A stretch of 48,791 nucleotides of DNA from Microcaldota archaeon (GTDB lineage: Archaea > Micrarchaeota > Micrarchaeia > Micrarchaeales > CABMGC01), in the NCBI GenBank assembly GCA_021848025.1, contig JAJZND010000019.1, forward strand, positions 1 through 48,791, written 5' to 3'. This document shows, in pieces, positions 18,293 to 27,934 of this stretch (positions are counted from its first letter, which is position 1; the number at the start of each line of letters is the position of its first letter). The position numbers and the translations under genes are program-made. A model generated the notes under the pieces. The model did no database searches and had not been told where the DNA came from. It worked only from the letters and a program-made list of their open reading frames with translations.

Positions 18293-19189
18293 TCAGAATT
18301 GGGGTTTGCCGAGCTTTGCCTCGAGATACTTCGCTGTCTCGTAATGCTCATTTGTTATGGCAAACATCACTGCAGTTAGCGCAGAAGGAGTGCCATACTC
18401 AGCTTCAAGCGCCTTATTCTCAACAAGCCATTTTACTACGTGAAGATGGCCCTCGCCTGCTGCTACAGAGAGCGCATTTATCCCGTGACCTTTGCTTGAG
18501 TTTATCCTGGCGCCTTTCCCCATGAGCAGCTGGAGGACATCAAGGCGGCCTTTGAATGCTGCGAACATAGAGGCGTTCCACCCGTTCTTGTCTTCAGCAT
18601 CGATCTCTGCACCTTTATTAAGCAGGTATTTGACGGATTCAAGCCTGCCTAGGCTCGCAAGGCGCATAAGCAGGGTGCGGCCGTCATTGTCCTTTGAGTT
18701 GGGATCCGCGCCGCTTGATATTAAGAAATCTATTACATTTATGTTATCAGCGTAGAGAAGCGCGGTCCTGCCGTATGAATCTTTTTTATCTATCTCTGCG
18801 CCCTTCTCTACCAGATACTTTACAGCATCAAGCTTGCTCTCTATCGCTGCTTCCATCAGCACAGTAGCGCCGTTTATGCTCTGCGCATTTACGTCTGCAC
18901 CGTGGTCTATAAGATATGCTATGGTATCGTTGGTTCCCCATGTTACTGCAAAGGAAAGCGCGGTAAGCCCGTTGGAGCTCTTTATATTCGGGTCTGCGCC
19001 ATTCTTTATAAGGTACTCTACCACCTCCAGATGGCCCTCGCCTGCTGCAACCATCAGCGCAGTCAGGCCGTTCTGACCCTTCACATTGGCATTCATGCCC
19101 CTGTCCAGAAATTTCTTTACTTCCCTTACCTTGCCGTCATGTGCTGCATTCATGAATTGGCGAACCTGCTCAAGCTCCCTGCCTTCCAT
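18293..19189 (-). CDS. Ankyrin-repeat protein
   Basis: 298 aa with many ANK units, e.g. NGLTALMVAAGEGHLEVVEYLIKNGADPNIKS. Confidence 0.93.
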   Translation of the reverse strand: MEGRELEQVRQFMNAAHDGKVREVKKFLDRGMNANVKGQNGLTALMVAAGEGHLEVVEYLIKNGADPNIKSSNGLTALSFAVTWGTNDTIAYLIDHGADVNAQSINGATVLMEAAIESKLDAVKYLVEKGAEIDKKDSYGRTALLYADNINVIDFLISSGADPNSKDNDGRTLLMRLASLGRLESVKYLLNKGAEIDAEDKNGWNASMFAAFKGRLDVLQLLMGKGARINSSKGHGINALSVAAGEGHLHVVKWLVENKALEAEYGTPSALTAVMFAITNEHYETAKYLEAKLGKPQF

Positions 19190-19252
19190 GCTCAGCTATT
19201 GTACGCTAAAGCTTTTATCTTTATAGACAGACTTCCCCTCCTGCGCCAATCT

Positions 19253-19414
19253 TCACTCTTGCTGGGATTTCGTGCCTGATGCAGCGCGAAATAGCTTAGA
19301 AACCTGTTCGTTTATCCTTCCAAGCTCCTGGCTCGTCTCTATAAACTCTTTCTCCACTTTCAATCCTGCGGCTTCCACATACTCTTCCAGCCTGCTGGTT
19401 CTTTTCCCACCCAT
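19253..19414 (-). CDS. Small helical protein, 53 aa (MGGKRTSRLEEYVEAAGLKVEKEFIETSQELGRINEQVSKLFRAASGTKSQQE)
   Basis: Manually read reverse-strand ORF below the 60-aa track cutoff; coding-like composition. Confidence 0.5.
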   Translation of the reverse strand: MGGKRTSRLEEYVEAAGLKVEKEFIETSQELGRINEQVSKLFRAASGTKSQQE

Positions 19415-19603
19415 TCCACCACCATATAGTAAATTATAGTTTCCTTAGTATTTATATCTTGCCTTACTTCTGCAGAAAGCTTTAATAAGCTTGCTATGAC
19501 TTCCTGTGCACTTGAAGGGTGCGGCTTTCGAGCTCGCTTTAAAAAAAGACGATGAAAAGCCTTATGGAATAGTTTAAAATAAGGTTTGTAGAATATCTTA
19601 TTC

Positions 19604-20386
19604 ATGAAGATAGACAGGAAAGTGTATTTCTATTGCGTAGCCATTGCCATAGTGCTGGTCTATGGGACCATAGGGGCTTACCTGCTAGGCCAGGGGAACA
19701 ACTTCAACGTGAAGATAAACTCAGCAATTGAAGCGCTGTATTTCACAGTTGTCACAATCTCTACAGTAGGATATGGCGATATTGTGCCGGTAACCAATCT
19801 TGGCAGAATTTTTGACATAGTCTTAATAATTTCGGGTTTGAGTATATTCCTGAGCGCTCTGACAGTGCTCTCAGGTGAATTTTTGAGTTCCAGGATGGAG
19901 AAATTGTATACAGGTTTATCGGCTCCTGAGAAACGGAGGATGAAGAACCACATAGTCCTTATAGGATATGACACAACAAATGCCCTTATAGCTGAGAGGC
20001 TTAAGGGGCAGAGGAGGAACTTTATCATAATAAGCAGCGACAAGCTGGCGATAGATTCGCTGAGGGCAAAAGGATACCCTGCCTTCCTTGCCGACTACAC
20101 CATCAAGGCAGAGATGGAGAGATTTGAGCTTTCCAGGGCCACAGACATAGTAATAGACTTAAGGGACAGCTCGAAGACCGTCTACGTGGTCCTTGTTGTG
20201 AAGAAGCTTATAAAGGATTCGACGAGGATCTCAGTAATTGCCTATAACGCGGACATGGAGATGCACCTGTCCGATCTGGAGATAAATAAGATAATAAACC
20301 CTATAACAATAGCTGCGGATGAGCTTACAAAGGAGCTGGACCGCGACCAAGATTCTGACTCTAAGGCAAAGAAACTGGAGAAGTAG
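19604..20386 (+). CDS. Two-TM potassium channel with RCK/TrkA-N-like domain
   Basis: Selectivity filter TVVTISTVGYGDIVPVTNLGRIF followed by a cytoplasmic RCK-like region HIVLIGYDTTNALIAERL. Confidence 0.88.
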   Translation: MKIDRKVYFYCVAIAIVLVYGTIGAYLLGQGNNFNVKINSAIEALYFTVVTISTVGYGDIVPVTNLGRIFDIVLIISGLSIFLSALTVLSGEFLSSRMEKLYTGLSAPEKRRMKNHIVLIGYDTTNALIAERLKGQRRNFIIISSDKLAIDSLRAKGYPAFLADYTIKAEMERFELSRATDIVIDLRDSSKTVYVVLVVKKLIKDSTRISVIAYNADMEMHLSDLEINKIINPITIAADELTKELDRDQDSDSKAKKLEK

Positions 20387-20506
20387 CGGCTTGAATACGT
20401 AAAGATAAAGATGCAGGTTGTTGCAAAACAACTGCGCCTTTTATACAACGCCTCTGCCTGTTTGCATCTCTTATTTATTGCAGGGTAGAGCATGCGTGAA
20501 ATGCTC

Positions 20507-21304
20507 TCAGCCTACATCTGTCCTGTTAAATGCGTATGAAGCTATTGCTATCATGATTGCTGATGAAAGAAGCATCATGAATAGGTCTATTGCAAGCGGA
20601 GAAATCACAAGCCAGCCTAAATGGATTGGATTGAGAAAACTTGTGGCTCCTGCAAGGGTTATGCGCAATCCGTCTACACCATAGCTCAGGGGATTCAGGT
20701 ATGCTATGTACTTCACGAATCCGGGAAGGGCGCTCAGCGGAAAGATGCCATTGGAAAGGAAGAAAAGCGGCATTGTTACGAACGAAGTTACGAGCTGGAA
20801 GCCCTGGAAGTCGTTTATCAGGGAGCCGAAGACCAGGCCCAGGCTTATGAATGTCGTAGCTATAAGGAACATGAAGACTATTGCGAGAGCGGTTGCTGCT
20901 GTGAAATGTATATTGAAGCCTATAAGCAGCGATATTATGACTATTATGAAGCTCTGGAGCATTGCAGTGGTTGCACCTCCGGCAACTCTGCCTATCACTA
21001 CTGCAGAACGGGAGTTAGGCGTAACCAGTATCTCCTTAAGGAATCCAAACTGCCTGTCCCAGAGCACAGAAGTGCCTGAAGCCACAGAGGTAAAGATCAG
21101 CGACATGCCGATTATTCCAGGCACTATGAATTCCAGATAGCTGCCGCCGAGCACGCTTGATGGTATGAGGTTTCCAAGGCCCAGGCCAAGACCGAGAAGG
21201 AAGAAGATTGGCAGCACCAGCATGCCTATTATCCTCGACTTTGCCCTGATGAAGCGCTTTATGTCGCGCAGCCAGAGCACATATATTGCGTTTGTATCTA
21301 CCAT
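20507..21304 (-). CDS. ABC-2 type transporter permease (DrrB-like)
   Basis: 265 aa, about 6 TM, positioned immediately downstream of the ATPase. Confidence 0.88.
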   Translation of the reverse strand: MVDTNAIYVLWLRDIKRFIRAKSRIIGMLVLPIFFLLGLGLGLGNLIPSSVLGGSYLEFIVPGIIGMSLIFTSVASGTSVLWDRQFGFLKEILVTPNSRSAVVIGRVAGGATTAMLQSFIIVIISLLIGFNIHFTAATALAIVFMFLIATTFISLGLVFGSLINDFQGFQLVTSFVTMPLFFLSNGIFPLSALPGFVKYIAYLNPLSYGVDGLRITLAGATSFLNPIHLGWLVISPLAIDLFMMLLSSAIMIAIASYAFNRTDVG

Positions 21305-21309
21305 GTAAT

Positions 21310-22305
21310 CTACCTGCTCCGCCTTGCCCTTATGGCCCGCATATGGCCTTTCCAGCCTTCGCCCTCCTCTTCCCTTATGCTCTTTCCAGTATAGCGTATA
21401 AAGACATCTTCCAGGCTTGGCTTATGAAGGCTGACAGAATCTATCTGGACTTTTATCTTCTCTGCAATCTTTACCAGCGAAGGTATCTTCTTCTCGCCCT
21501 CTTCCACAGTGATGTCTATAGTTTCATCGTGCCTTGAGATGGTCTTTACCCAGCTTGTGCTTTTCAGGCGCTTCTCCAGCGCATCTGAACCTGTTTTTGC
21601 TTTAAGTGAAATTACATCTCCTCCAAGCTTGTCCTTCAGCACGTCAGGCGTATCGAGCGCCACCAGCCTGCCGTGGTCTATAAATGCAACCCTGTTGCAG
21701 AGATAATCGGCTTCCTCTATATAATGGGTTGTGAGTATTAGCGTAGTTTTAGTGGATTCATTAAGCTTCTTGATGTACTCCCAGATATGCCTCCTTGTCT
21801 GCGGATCAAGTCCGACGGTAGGCTCGTCGAGGAAGAGAACTTTAGGCTCATGTATCAGGCCGCGGCCTATCTCGAGGCGGCGCTTCATGCCGCCAGAATA
21901 ATTCTTTACCAACACATCTGCCTTGTCTTCAAGCTCGACAAGCTTAAGCACCTCGTTTATCTTCGCTTCGCGCTTGTCGCTGCTTACATTATAGAGTATG
22001 GCATGGAACTGAAGGTTCTCCCTACCCGTAAGCTCATCATCAAGGGAGGGATCCTGGAAAATTATGCCTATGTGCTTCCGGACGCTATTCTGGCTTGTCT
22101 TTATATTGTATCCGGCAACTGTTGCTGTTCCTGAAGTGGGCTTCAGCAGCGTGGTCAGCATCTTTATTGTTGTTGTCTTGCCCGCGCCGTTTGGTCCCAG
22201 CAGGCCGAAAATCTCGCCTTCGCCTACATCGAATGAAATATTGTTGACAGCCTTGAGGCTGCCGTACTCCTTGCTTAGCCTGTTCACACTGATTATGCTA
22301 TCCAT
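21310..22305 (-). CDS. ABC transporter ATP-binding protein (DrrA/daunorubicin-resistance type)
   Basis: Walker A GPNGAGKTTT, signature NYSGGMKRRLEIGRGL, Walker B VLFLDEPTVGLD. Confidence 0.95.
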   Translation of the reverse strand: MDSIISVNRLSKEYGSLKAVNNISFDVGEGEIFGLLGPNGAGKTTTIKMLTTLLKPTSGTATVAGYNIKTSQNSVRKHIGIIFQDPSLDDELTGRENLQFHAILYNVSSDKREAKINEVLKLVELEDKADVLVKNYSGGMKRRLEIGRGLIHEPKVLFLDEPTVGLDPQTRRHIWEYIKKLNESTKTTLILTTHYIEEADYLCNRVAFIDHGRLVALDTPDVLKDKLGGDVISLKAKTGSDALEKRLKSTSWVKTISRHDETIDITVEEGEKKIPSLVKIAEKIKVQIDSVSLHKPSLEDVFIRYTGKSIREEEGEGWKGHMRAIRARRSR

Positions 22306-22334
22306 GACACACGCTTTTTACAATACTCTTATCT

Positions 22335-23690
22335 ATGTGACATCCTCCCATCCGCAAGCGGCGTGGGCTTCCCCTGCGTTCATGCAATCACTGCATCCCG
22401 CAAAGGATGTGTTTTGTCGGTTCTCAGTTCTTCGAGGACTGCCCCCTGTTGAGGTCTTACACCCTCTCCCTGAGCTTTACTTCCCCTCTGTCCGAGGGTA
22501 GCTCTTTTGAGTATGTTTATTGATGCGTTTATGTCCCTGTCCAACCGCATACCGCATCTTACGCAGTTGTATTCCCTCTCGGATAGTGGCATATCCTGAA
22601 TGTTGCCACAATTACTGCATTCCTTCGAGGTGTTCATTGCATCCACTTTTATTACCTTCATACCAGCACTTTCAGCCTTGTATGAAAGCATTTGGATGAA
22701 TCTGTTCCATGAAGCATTTTGTATTGACTGGGAGAGGCGATGGTTCTTCAGCATGTTGTCTACATGCAACGCCTCCACTGCAAACGAGGTGAATCCCCCC
22801 TGCACGAGTTTGTCAGATAGTTTGTGCATGAAGTCGTTTGATTGGTTGGTTGCTGCCTTCCACTCCTCCTGAAGCCTGAACTTTGCACTTTCCCTCCTCT
22901 TTGAGCCTTTCTTCCTTCTTGCTACTATCCTCTGCCACTTTGCAATCTTCTTTCTTTTCTGTTGCATAAACTTCGGTTTTTCTATCTTTGTTCCATCTGA
23001 CATCGCAACAAACGAATCCAATCCCAAGTCTATTCCGACTGGATTGATGTTCTCCACTTGTGGAACTTTGATTTCGTTTATGGTAGTGAAGACTGCATAA
23101 TAATTTCTTCCTTCCCTCTTTATTGTGAGCGTCTTTATTGCGCCTTCTATTTTCCTATGTAACTCTATTGGCATTGTTCCTATCCTTGAAACTCTTAGCC
23201 TGCCCTTTTTTACCGAGAAAGAACCATTGTCTTGCGGGTATGTTATTGACTTGTATCTGTCCCCTGACCTGAATCTTGGGAATCCTGCCTTCCTGTTTCC
23301 CTCTTTTATTCTCCTAAAGAAGTTTGAATATGCCTTTAGAAGCCTGTATTCAATTTCGCATCTTGTCTGCGAATAGAGTTTCAGGTATTTCTTGTCTTCT
23401 TGGATTATCTCTTTTACGAACCTGTTGAACTGTGCCATCGAAATCTTTGTCTTTCCGTTTTTGTAGGATGCGATTGACTTCTCAAGAATCTTGTTGTAGA
23501 ACTGCTGTGCAAGGATTAGACGTTCATCTATCTCCTCCTGCCTTGTGGCATCAGGATAGATTCTGAATTTATATGCTCTTGTTAGTTCCATTACATTCCC
23601 TTCTATCTGTCTATTTCCCGGAACTTTTATATCTTTCTGTTCTGCGTTTCGCTTTCATCCCACCTCTAAGGAGTGTGGGATTTCACGCTC
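22335..23690 (-). mobile_element. Solo IS605/IS1341-type element (tnpB only)
   Basis: tnpB flanked by hairpins. LE side (minus): GAAATCCCACactccttagagGTGGGATGAAAGC. RE side (minus): AAGCCCACGCCGCTTGCGGATGGGAGGATGTCAC. No TnpA Y1 transposase ORF. Exact ends not determined. Confidence 0.8.
22380..23591 (-). CDS. tnpB: RNA-guided nuclease TnpB / IS605 OrfB family
   Basis: 403 aa. RuvC motifs GIDLGLDSFVAMSDG, FAVEALHVDNML, DRDINASINIL; zinc ribbon CSNCGN...YNCVRCG. Confidence 0.95.
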   Translation of the reverse strand: MELTRAYKFRIYPDATRQEEIDERLILAQQFYNKILEKSIASYKNGKTKISMAQFNRFVKEIIQEDKKYLKLYSQTRCEIEYRLLKAYSNFFRRIKEGNRKAGFPRFRSGDRYKSITYPQDNGSFSVKKGRLRVSRIGTMPIELHRKIEGAIKTLTIKREGRNYYAVFTTINEIKVPQVENINPVGIDLGLDSFVAMSDGTKIEKPKFMQQKRKKIAKWQRIVARRKKGSKRRESAKFRLQEEWKAATNQSNDFMHKLSDKLVQGGFTSFAVEALHVDNMLKNHRLSQSIQNASWNRFIQMLSYKAESAGMKVIKVDAMNTSKECSNCGNIQDMPLSEREYNCVRCGMRLDRDINASINILKRATLGQRGSKAQGEGVRPQQGAVLEELRTDKTHPLRDAVIA

Positions 23691-23698
23691 ACGTTGTT

Positions 23699-23727
23699 AA
23701 AAAGAAAAGGAAAAAGAAAGAAAAAGA
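23699..23727 (-). terminator. Poly-U rich terminator of the SpeD/SpeH gene
   Basis: On the minus strand CTCTTTTTCTTTCTTTTTCCTTTTCTTTTT follows directly after the stop codon; T-tract terminators are typical of archaea. Confidence 0.55.
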
Positions 23728-23732
23728 GCCAG

Positions 23733-24206
23733 CTAGGCTATGTCAAGCTGGCTCCTGTCCATTGTGAAGACTTGGTGCTTCTCAGGCTTGAGCTGCTTTA
23801 TCACGTGGTCGAAGGCTGCCTTTGGATCAGAGTCTTCTCCGCAAGTGTAGATATCAAGCGTAGCGTAATTGTATTCATTCCATGTGTGAAGCACTAGGTG
23901 GCTTTCCTCGACAAGAGCTATCACAGAGATGCCGCCTTTCTTGCCCCCGAATGCCCATGCCCTGATGTCTACAAGCGACATATGAGCTATGTCCACGGCT
24001 TCAAGCATTGTTTTCTTCAGGAACTCAAGGTCGTTTATTACAGTAGGGTCTATCTTGTACAGGTTTCCGAAAACGTGGAGAGCAAAAATTGTCTCCTTTT
24101 CCTGCTCCTTGACAGCCATAGGGACCTTTCTAGAACTGCGGGCGCCATATTCACCTAGCATACCCTTGTTCAACAAGACATACTTTTGGTTTTGTATTGG
24201 TTTCAT
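23733..24206 (-). CDS. Pyruvoyl-dependent S-adenosylmethionine decarboxylase family (AdoMetDC or arginine decarboxylase paralog)
   Basis: 157 aa. [33 protein letters not shown] contains the E-S self-cleavage motif. Confidence 0.9.
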   Translation of the reverse strand: MKPIQNQKYVLLNKGMLGEYGARSSRKVPMAVKEQEKETIFALHVFGNLYKIDPTVINDLEFLKKTMLEAVDIAHMSLVDIRAWAFGGKKGGISVIALVEESHLVLHTWNEYNYATLDIYTCGEDSDPKAAFDHVIKQLKPEKHQVFTMDRSQLDIA

Positions 24207-24453
24207 TTAGACAAACCGCTATTTATTTTGGATTTATCTGAGAGAACAAGAATAAAACTGCAACCGGAAAGCCATAACTGTTATACCGGGTTGTAACACT
24301 CGTATAATGTTTATTATTCATTTCACGTTGCCTTTTTCAATTAGAGAATATGTTGCAACTCATATTTAAATATGTTTGTATGGGTTGGCATTTAGGTTTT
24401 TACATAATCTTATCTGATGCTTCAAATACGTTTCTCTTGATATAACATATTGC

Positions 24454-26577
24454 ATGAGAATAGATGATTTGAATGGCAGGCTGCCCGATGAATTGAGGGA
24501 TGCTGCAAAGAAGAACGGGATAGATGAGCTTACGCCACCGCAGGAGCTTGCGATAGCCAAAGGCCTGCTCGGAGGCAAGGGCATGGTTATAGCTTCGCCT
24601 ACAGCAAGCGGCAAGACCTTCGTGGCCGAGATGGCGATGATAACAAGCGTTATCTGGCATGGGAAGAAGGCAGTATACGTGGCTCCGATGCGCGCTCTTG
24701 TGAACGAGAAGTACAGCGACTTCAAGAGGGACTACCCTTTCCTGAAGATAGCCATGTCCGTTGGAGACCTGGACTCTCTCGACCTCTGGCTTGACAAATA
24801 TGACATAATTTTCGCATCAACAGAAAAACTGGACAGCCTGATACGGCACGGACTTCCGTGGCTTGATTCGATAGGCTGCGTGGTGCTGGACGAAATACAC
24901 ATGATAGACGACTACGGGAGGGGGCCCACGCTTGAGATACTTACTGCTAGGCTAAGAAGGGAGTGCAGAAACGCGCAGATTATTGCGCTGAGCGCAACAA
25001 TAGGAAACGCAAAGGAGATAGGCGCGTGGCTGGGCAGCGAGGTGGTAGAGAGCAACTACAGGCCCGTGCCGCTCAGGAAAGGGGTAACGCTCAAAAACAG
25101 CATTGTGTACGAAAATGGGGAGGAGAGGATGCACTGCGACGGCAATGAACTTCCAGAGATAAAGGTAGCGAAGGATACATTCCACAGGGGCAAGCAGCTC
25201 ATAATCTTTTACTCTACGAAGAGGAATACTGAAGCCGGTGCGGAGCGCATGCGTGAGATTACCGCTGCGCTGCTGAGCGAGGGCGAGAAGAAAGAACTTG
25301 AGGCTGTCAGCGAGGCAGTGCTGCATGCACTTGGAAAGCCGACTGCGCAGTGCGAGAAGCTGGCACGGCTGGTGAAGGATGGCATTGCATTCCACCATGG
25401 CGGGCTTGTGAACAGGCAGAGGAATGCGATCGAGGAGGCCTTCAAGTCAAATTATTTAAAGGCATTATGTTCCACCACCACGCTTGCAATGGGCGTGAAC
25501 CTTCCCGCACATACAGTGCTTGTAAGGGACACCTCGAGGTACGAGGCAGGAGAAGGCTCGGTAAAGATGGGAGTGAATGAAGTGACCCAGATCTTCGGGA
25601 GGGCTGGCAGGCCCAGATACGACACCGAAGGACGCGCCCTCATTATGGCAAAGAATGAGGGAGAGCTTGAGGATCTCATGAAAAGATATATAACTGCGAA
25701 GCTGCAGCCTGTCGTCTCGAAGCTTGGCGTTCTGCCTACGCTGCGCACGCACATACTCGCTTTTGTCGCGTCAGGCTTCCTGAGCAGGCTGGATTCGATT
25801 GTAGGCTTCCTTGGCGAGACCTTCTATGGCTACGAGTACGGAAGCACAAGTGAGCTCAAGAGCATAAGCAGGAGCGTACTGGAAGAGCTTGAGGAATGGA
25901 AGTTCGTAGAGGAGGCAGAACACGGAGTATACAGCGCGACAAAATTGGGAAAAAGAGTGAGCGAGCTCTACATAGACCCGCTCTCTGCCAAGTGGATGGT
26001 CGATGCGCTGCCTGAAGCGAAGAACGAACTTGGCCTTCTGTATACTATAACCAATACGCTGGAGATGAGGCCCTATTCCAGGTTAACCGAAGAAGCTGAG
26101 GCTGGCTTCGCCGAGTACTGGAGCAGGATAGGCGCAGAGGCAGGATACTCTGAAAGCCTTTCTTACGATGATCCGGAGAGGGCTTTCAGCACAGCACTCA
26201 TGCTCAGGGATTGGGCCAACGAGGCTTCGGAGAGCGAGATAGTGGAGAAGTACGCTGAAACTCCCGGCTCGCTCTTCACGAAACTGAACAATGCCGACTG
26301 GCTGCTTTACTCATGCGGCGAACTGGCCAGGATAATTAAGGCAGGCTCTTCTTCCAGGATACTTGAGCTTAGGGTAAGGGTAAAGTATGGCATAAGGAAA
26401 GAGCTGCTTGACCTGGTAAGGCTCGAGCAAGTGGGAAGAGTCAGGGCGCGCATGATGTACGAGCGGGGAATAAGGAAGGTGGCTGATCTGAGGGAGGAGA
26501 GGGCAAGGCAGATTGTCGAGAATCTTTTCGGCAAGGAGATAGGAAAGGTAATACTGGATCAGGCATGGCAGGGCTAG
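24454..26577 (+). CDS. Ski2-like superfamily 2 DNA helicase, Hel308-like
   Basis: 707 aa. LTPPQELAIAKGLL, SPTASGKTFVAEMA, VVLDEIHMIDDYGRGPTLE, VTQIFGRAGRPRYD. Confidence 0.93.
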   Translation: MRIDDLNGRLPDELRDAAKKNGIDELTPPQELAIAKGLLGGKGMVIASPTASGKTFVAEMAMITSVIWHGKKAVYVAPMRALVNEKYSDFKRDYPFLKIAMSVGDLDSLDLWLDKYDIIFASTEKLDSLIRHGLPWLDSIGCVVLDEIHMIDDYGRGPTLEILTARLRRECRNAQIIALSATIGNAKEIGAWLGSEVVESNYRPVPLRKGVTLKNSIVYENGEERMHCDGNELPEIKVAKDTFHRGKQLIIFYSTKRNTEAGAERMREITAALLSEGEKKELEAVSEAVLHALGKPTAQCEKLARLVKDGIAFHHGGLVNRQRNAIEEAFKSNYLKALCSTTTLAMGVNLPAHTVLVRDTSRYEAGEGSVKMGVNEVTQIFGRAGRPRYDTEGRALIMAKNEGELEDLMKRYITAKLQPVVSKLGVLPTLRTHILAFVASGFLSRLDSIVGFLGETFYGYEYGSTSELKSISRSVLEELEEWKFVEEAEHGVYSATKLGKRVSELYIDPLSAKWMVDALPEAKNELGLLYTITNTLEMRPYSRLTEEAEAGFAEYWSRIGAEAGYSESLSYDDPERAFSTALMLRDWANEASESEIVEKYAETPGSLFTKLNNADWLLYSCGELARIIKAGSSSRILELRVRVKYGIRKELLDLVRLEQVGRVRARMMYERGIRKVADLREERARQIVENLFGKEIGKVILDQAWQG

Positions 26578-26689
26578 TTTTTCGCGTGACTTTGAATTGT
26601 AGGCATATGGACGGGAAGAGAAGGAAGCGATGGGAAGGTTTTAATAGTTAACCTTATAATCTATATCAAGAAAATATGTTGGCGATAAA

Positions 26690-27070
26690 ATGGGAGTATT
26701 TAGCAAACTAGGACAAACATTCGGCGGATCAGGCTCCAAAGGGATGAACATAGAAGAGTATATGAACTCTGCTGAGATGGAGGATGTAGACCTTCTTCAT
26801 GAGCCTGCAGACATGTATGTGAAGCCAGTGACCATAGTAAGCGAGGATGACGTAGACCCTATACAGGAGGAGCTGTCCAAGAAGAACATAATACTGCTTG
26901 ACGTTTCTGAATTGAACAAGAGGCCTACGACGCGTTCTAACGTTATCGCAAAGCTAAAAACCTACGTAGACAAGATAAACGGTGACATTGGGCAGATCGA
27001 CGAGAACCGCGTCCTTATAACCCCTTCAAAGGTAAAGATAATAAAGAGGAAGAAGTCGGGCAGCAAGTAA
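26690..27070 (+). CDS. sepF: SepF-like cell division protein
   Basis: 126 aa. NIILLDVSELNKRPTTRSNVIAKLKTYVDKINGDIGQIDENRVLITPSKVKI. Confidence 0.85.
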   Translation: MGVFSKLGQTFGGSGSKGMNIEEYMNSAEMEDVDLLHEPADMYVKPVTIVSEDDVDPIQEELSKKNIILLDVSELNKRPTTRSNVIAKLKTYVDKINGDIGQIDENRVLITPSKVKIIKRKKSGSK

Positions 27071-27148
27071 AGAGCCTTTCTCTTCCTTTTCTTTTTCTAC
27101 CCATTCCCGATACAGGATGGTGCGTGGCTTGCGCGGATAGTGTAGCTT

Positions 27149-27931
27149 ATGCCTGACCTACGAAGAATGAAACAACTGGGGCAGTCCTTTCTTGTAAACA
27201 GGGACATTGCTATTGCAGAGGCGGAGCATGCGCATGGCAAGGTTGTCCTTGAAATAGGGCCAGGAAGAGGCATCCTGACAGAGGAACTGGTAAAGAATGC
27301 AGAGAAAGTGATAGCCGTTGAGAAGGACTACCTGCTCTTCAAGTCTCTTGCAAGCACGATGCCCGAAAAGAATCTGAAGCTCATTCACGGCGATTTCTTT
27401 GAGGTAGCGCCTGAGGACCTCGAACTTGAGAGGGTTGAGATACTAATAGCAAATATACCTTATTACATCTCAAGCCGGGTCATCGCGTGGGCATGGGAGC
27501 ACCGCATGCAGGCTGTGCTCTGCCTGCAGAAGGAATTCGTGAAGCACATGCTTGCAAAGGAAGGCACAAGAGGCTATTCGAGGCTCAGCGTCATGTGCTC
27601 CCTGATGTTAAGCATAACAGAGATAATGCCAGTAGACAGGGGCAATTTCAGGCCCATTCCTATGGTGGACTCGGAGGTTATCTACATCAAGCCAAGGGAA
27701 GCGAGGATAAGCGAGAGGGAATCGGAGCTGATAAACCTGCTCATGCAGCACAAGAAGAAGAGAGTAAGAAACGCAATACTTGACTCGCACAGGCAGCTGG
27801 GCGTTGAGAAGAAAAGGCTTCTTGAGATCTCCGAAGAAATAGGGAAAAAAGAGGAGAGAATCTTCAAGCTCGGGCCGCAAACCATCTTGGGGCTTGCCAG
27901 GGAACTTGATGCCATGCTGTCAGGCAGGTAA
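27149..27931 (+). CDS. rsmA: 16S rRNA adenine dimethyltransferase (KsgA/Dim1)
   Basis: LGQSFLVNRDIA, VLEIGPGRGILTEEL, ILIANIPYYISSRVI. Confidence 0.93.
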   Translation: MPDLRRMKQLGQSFLVNRDIAIAEAEHAHGKVVLEIGPGRGILTEELVKNAEKVIAVEKDYLLFKSLASTMPEKNLKLIHGDFFEVAPEDLELERVEILIANIPYYISSRVIAWAWEHRMQAVLCLQKEFVKHMLAKEGTRGYSRLSVMCSLMLSITEIMPVDRGNFRPIPMVDSEVIYIKPREARISERESELINLLMQHKKKRVRNAILDSHRQLGVEKKRLLEISEEIGKKEERIFKLGPQTILGLARELDAMLSGR

Positions 27932-27934
27932 AGC

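Noticed and set aside
19360-19605. 81-aa minus ORF (MNKIFYKPYFKLFHKAFHRLF...)
   Set aside because: Composition not protein-like; overlaps a more convincing 53-aa ORF and the promoter region of the K+ channel gene.
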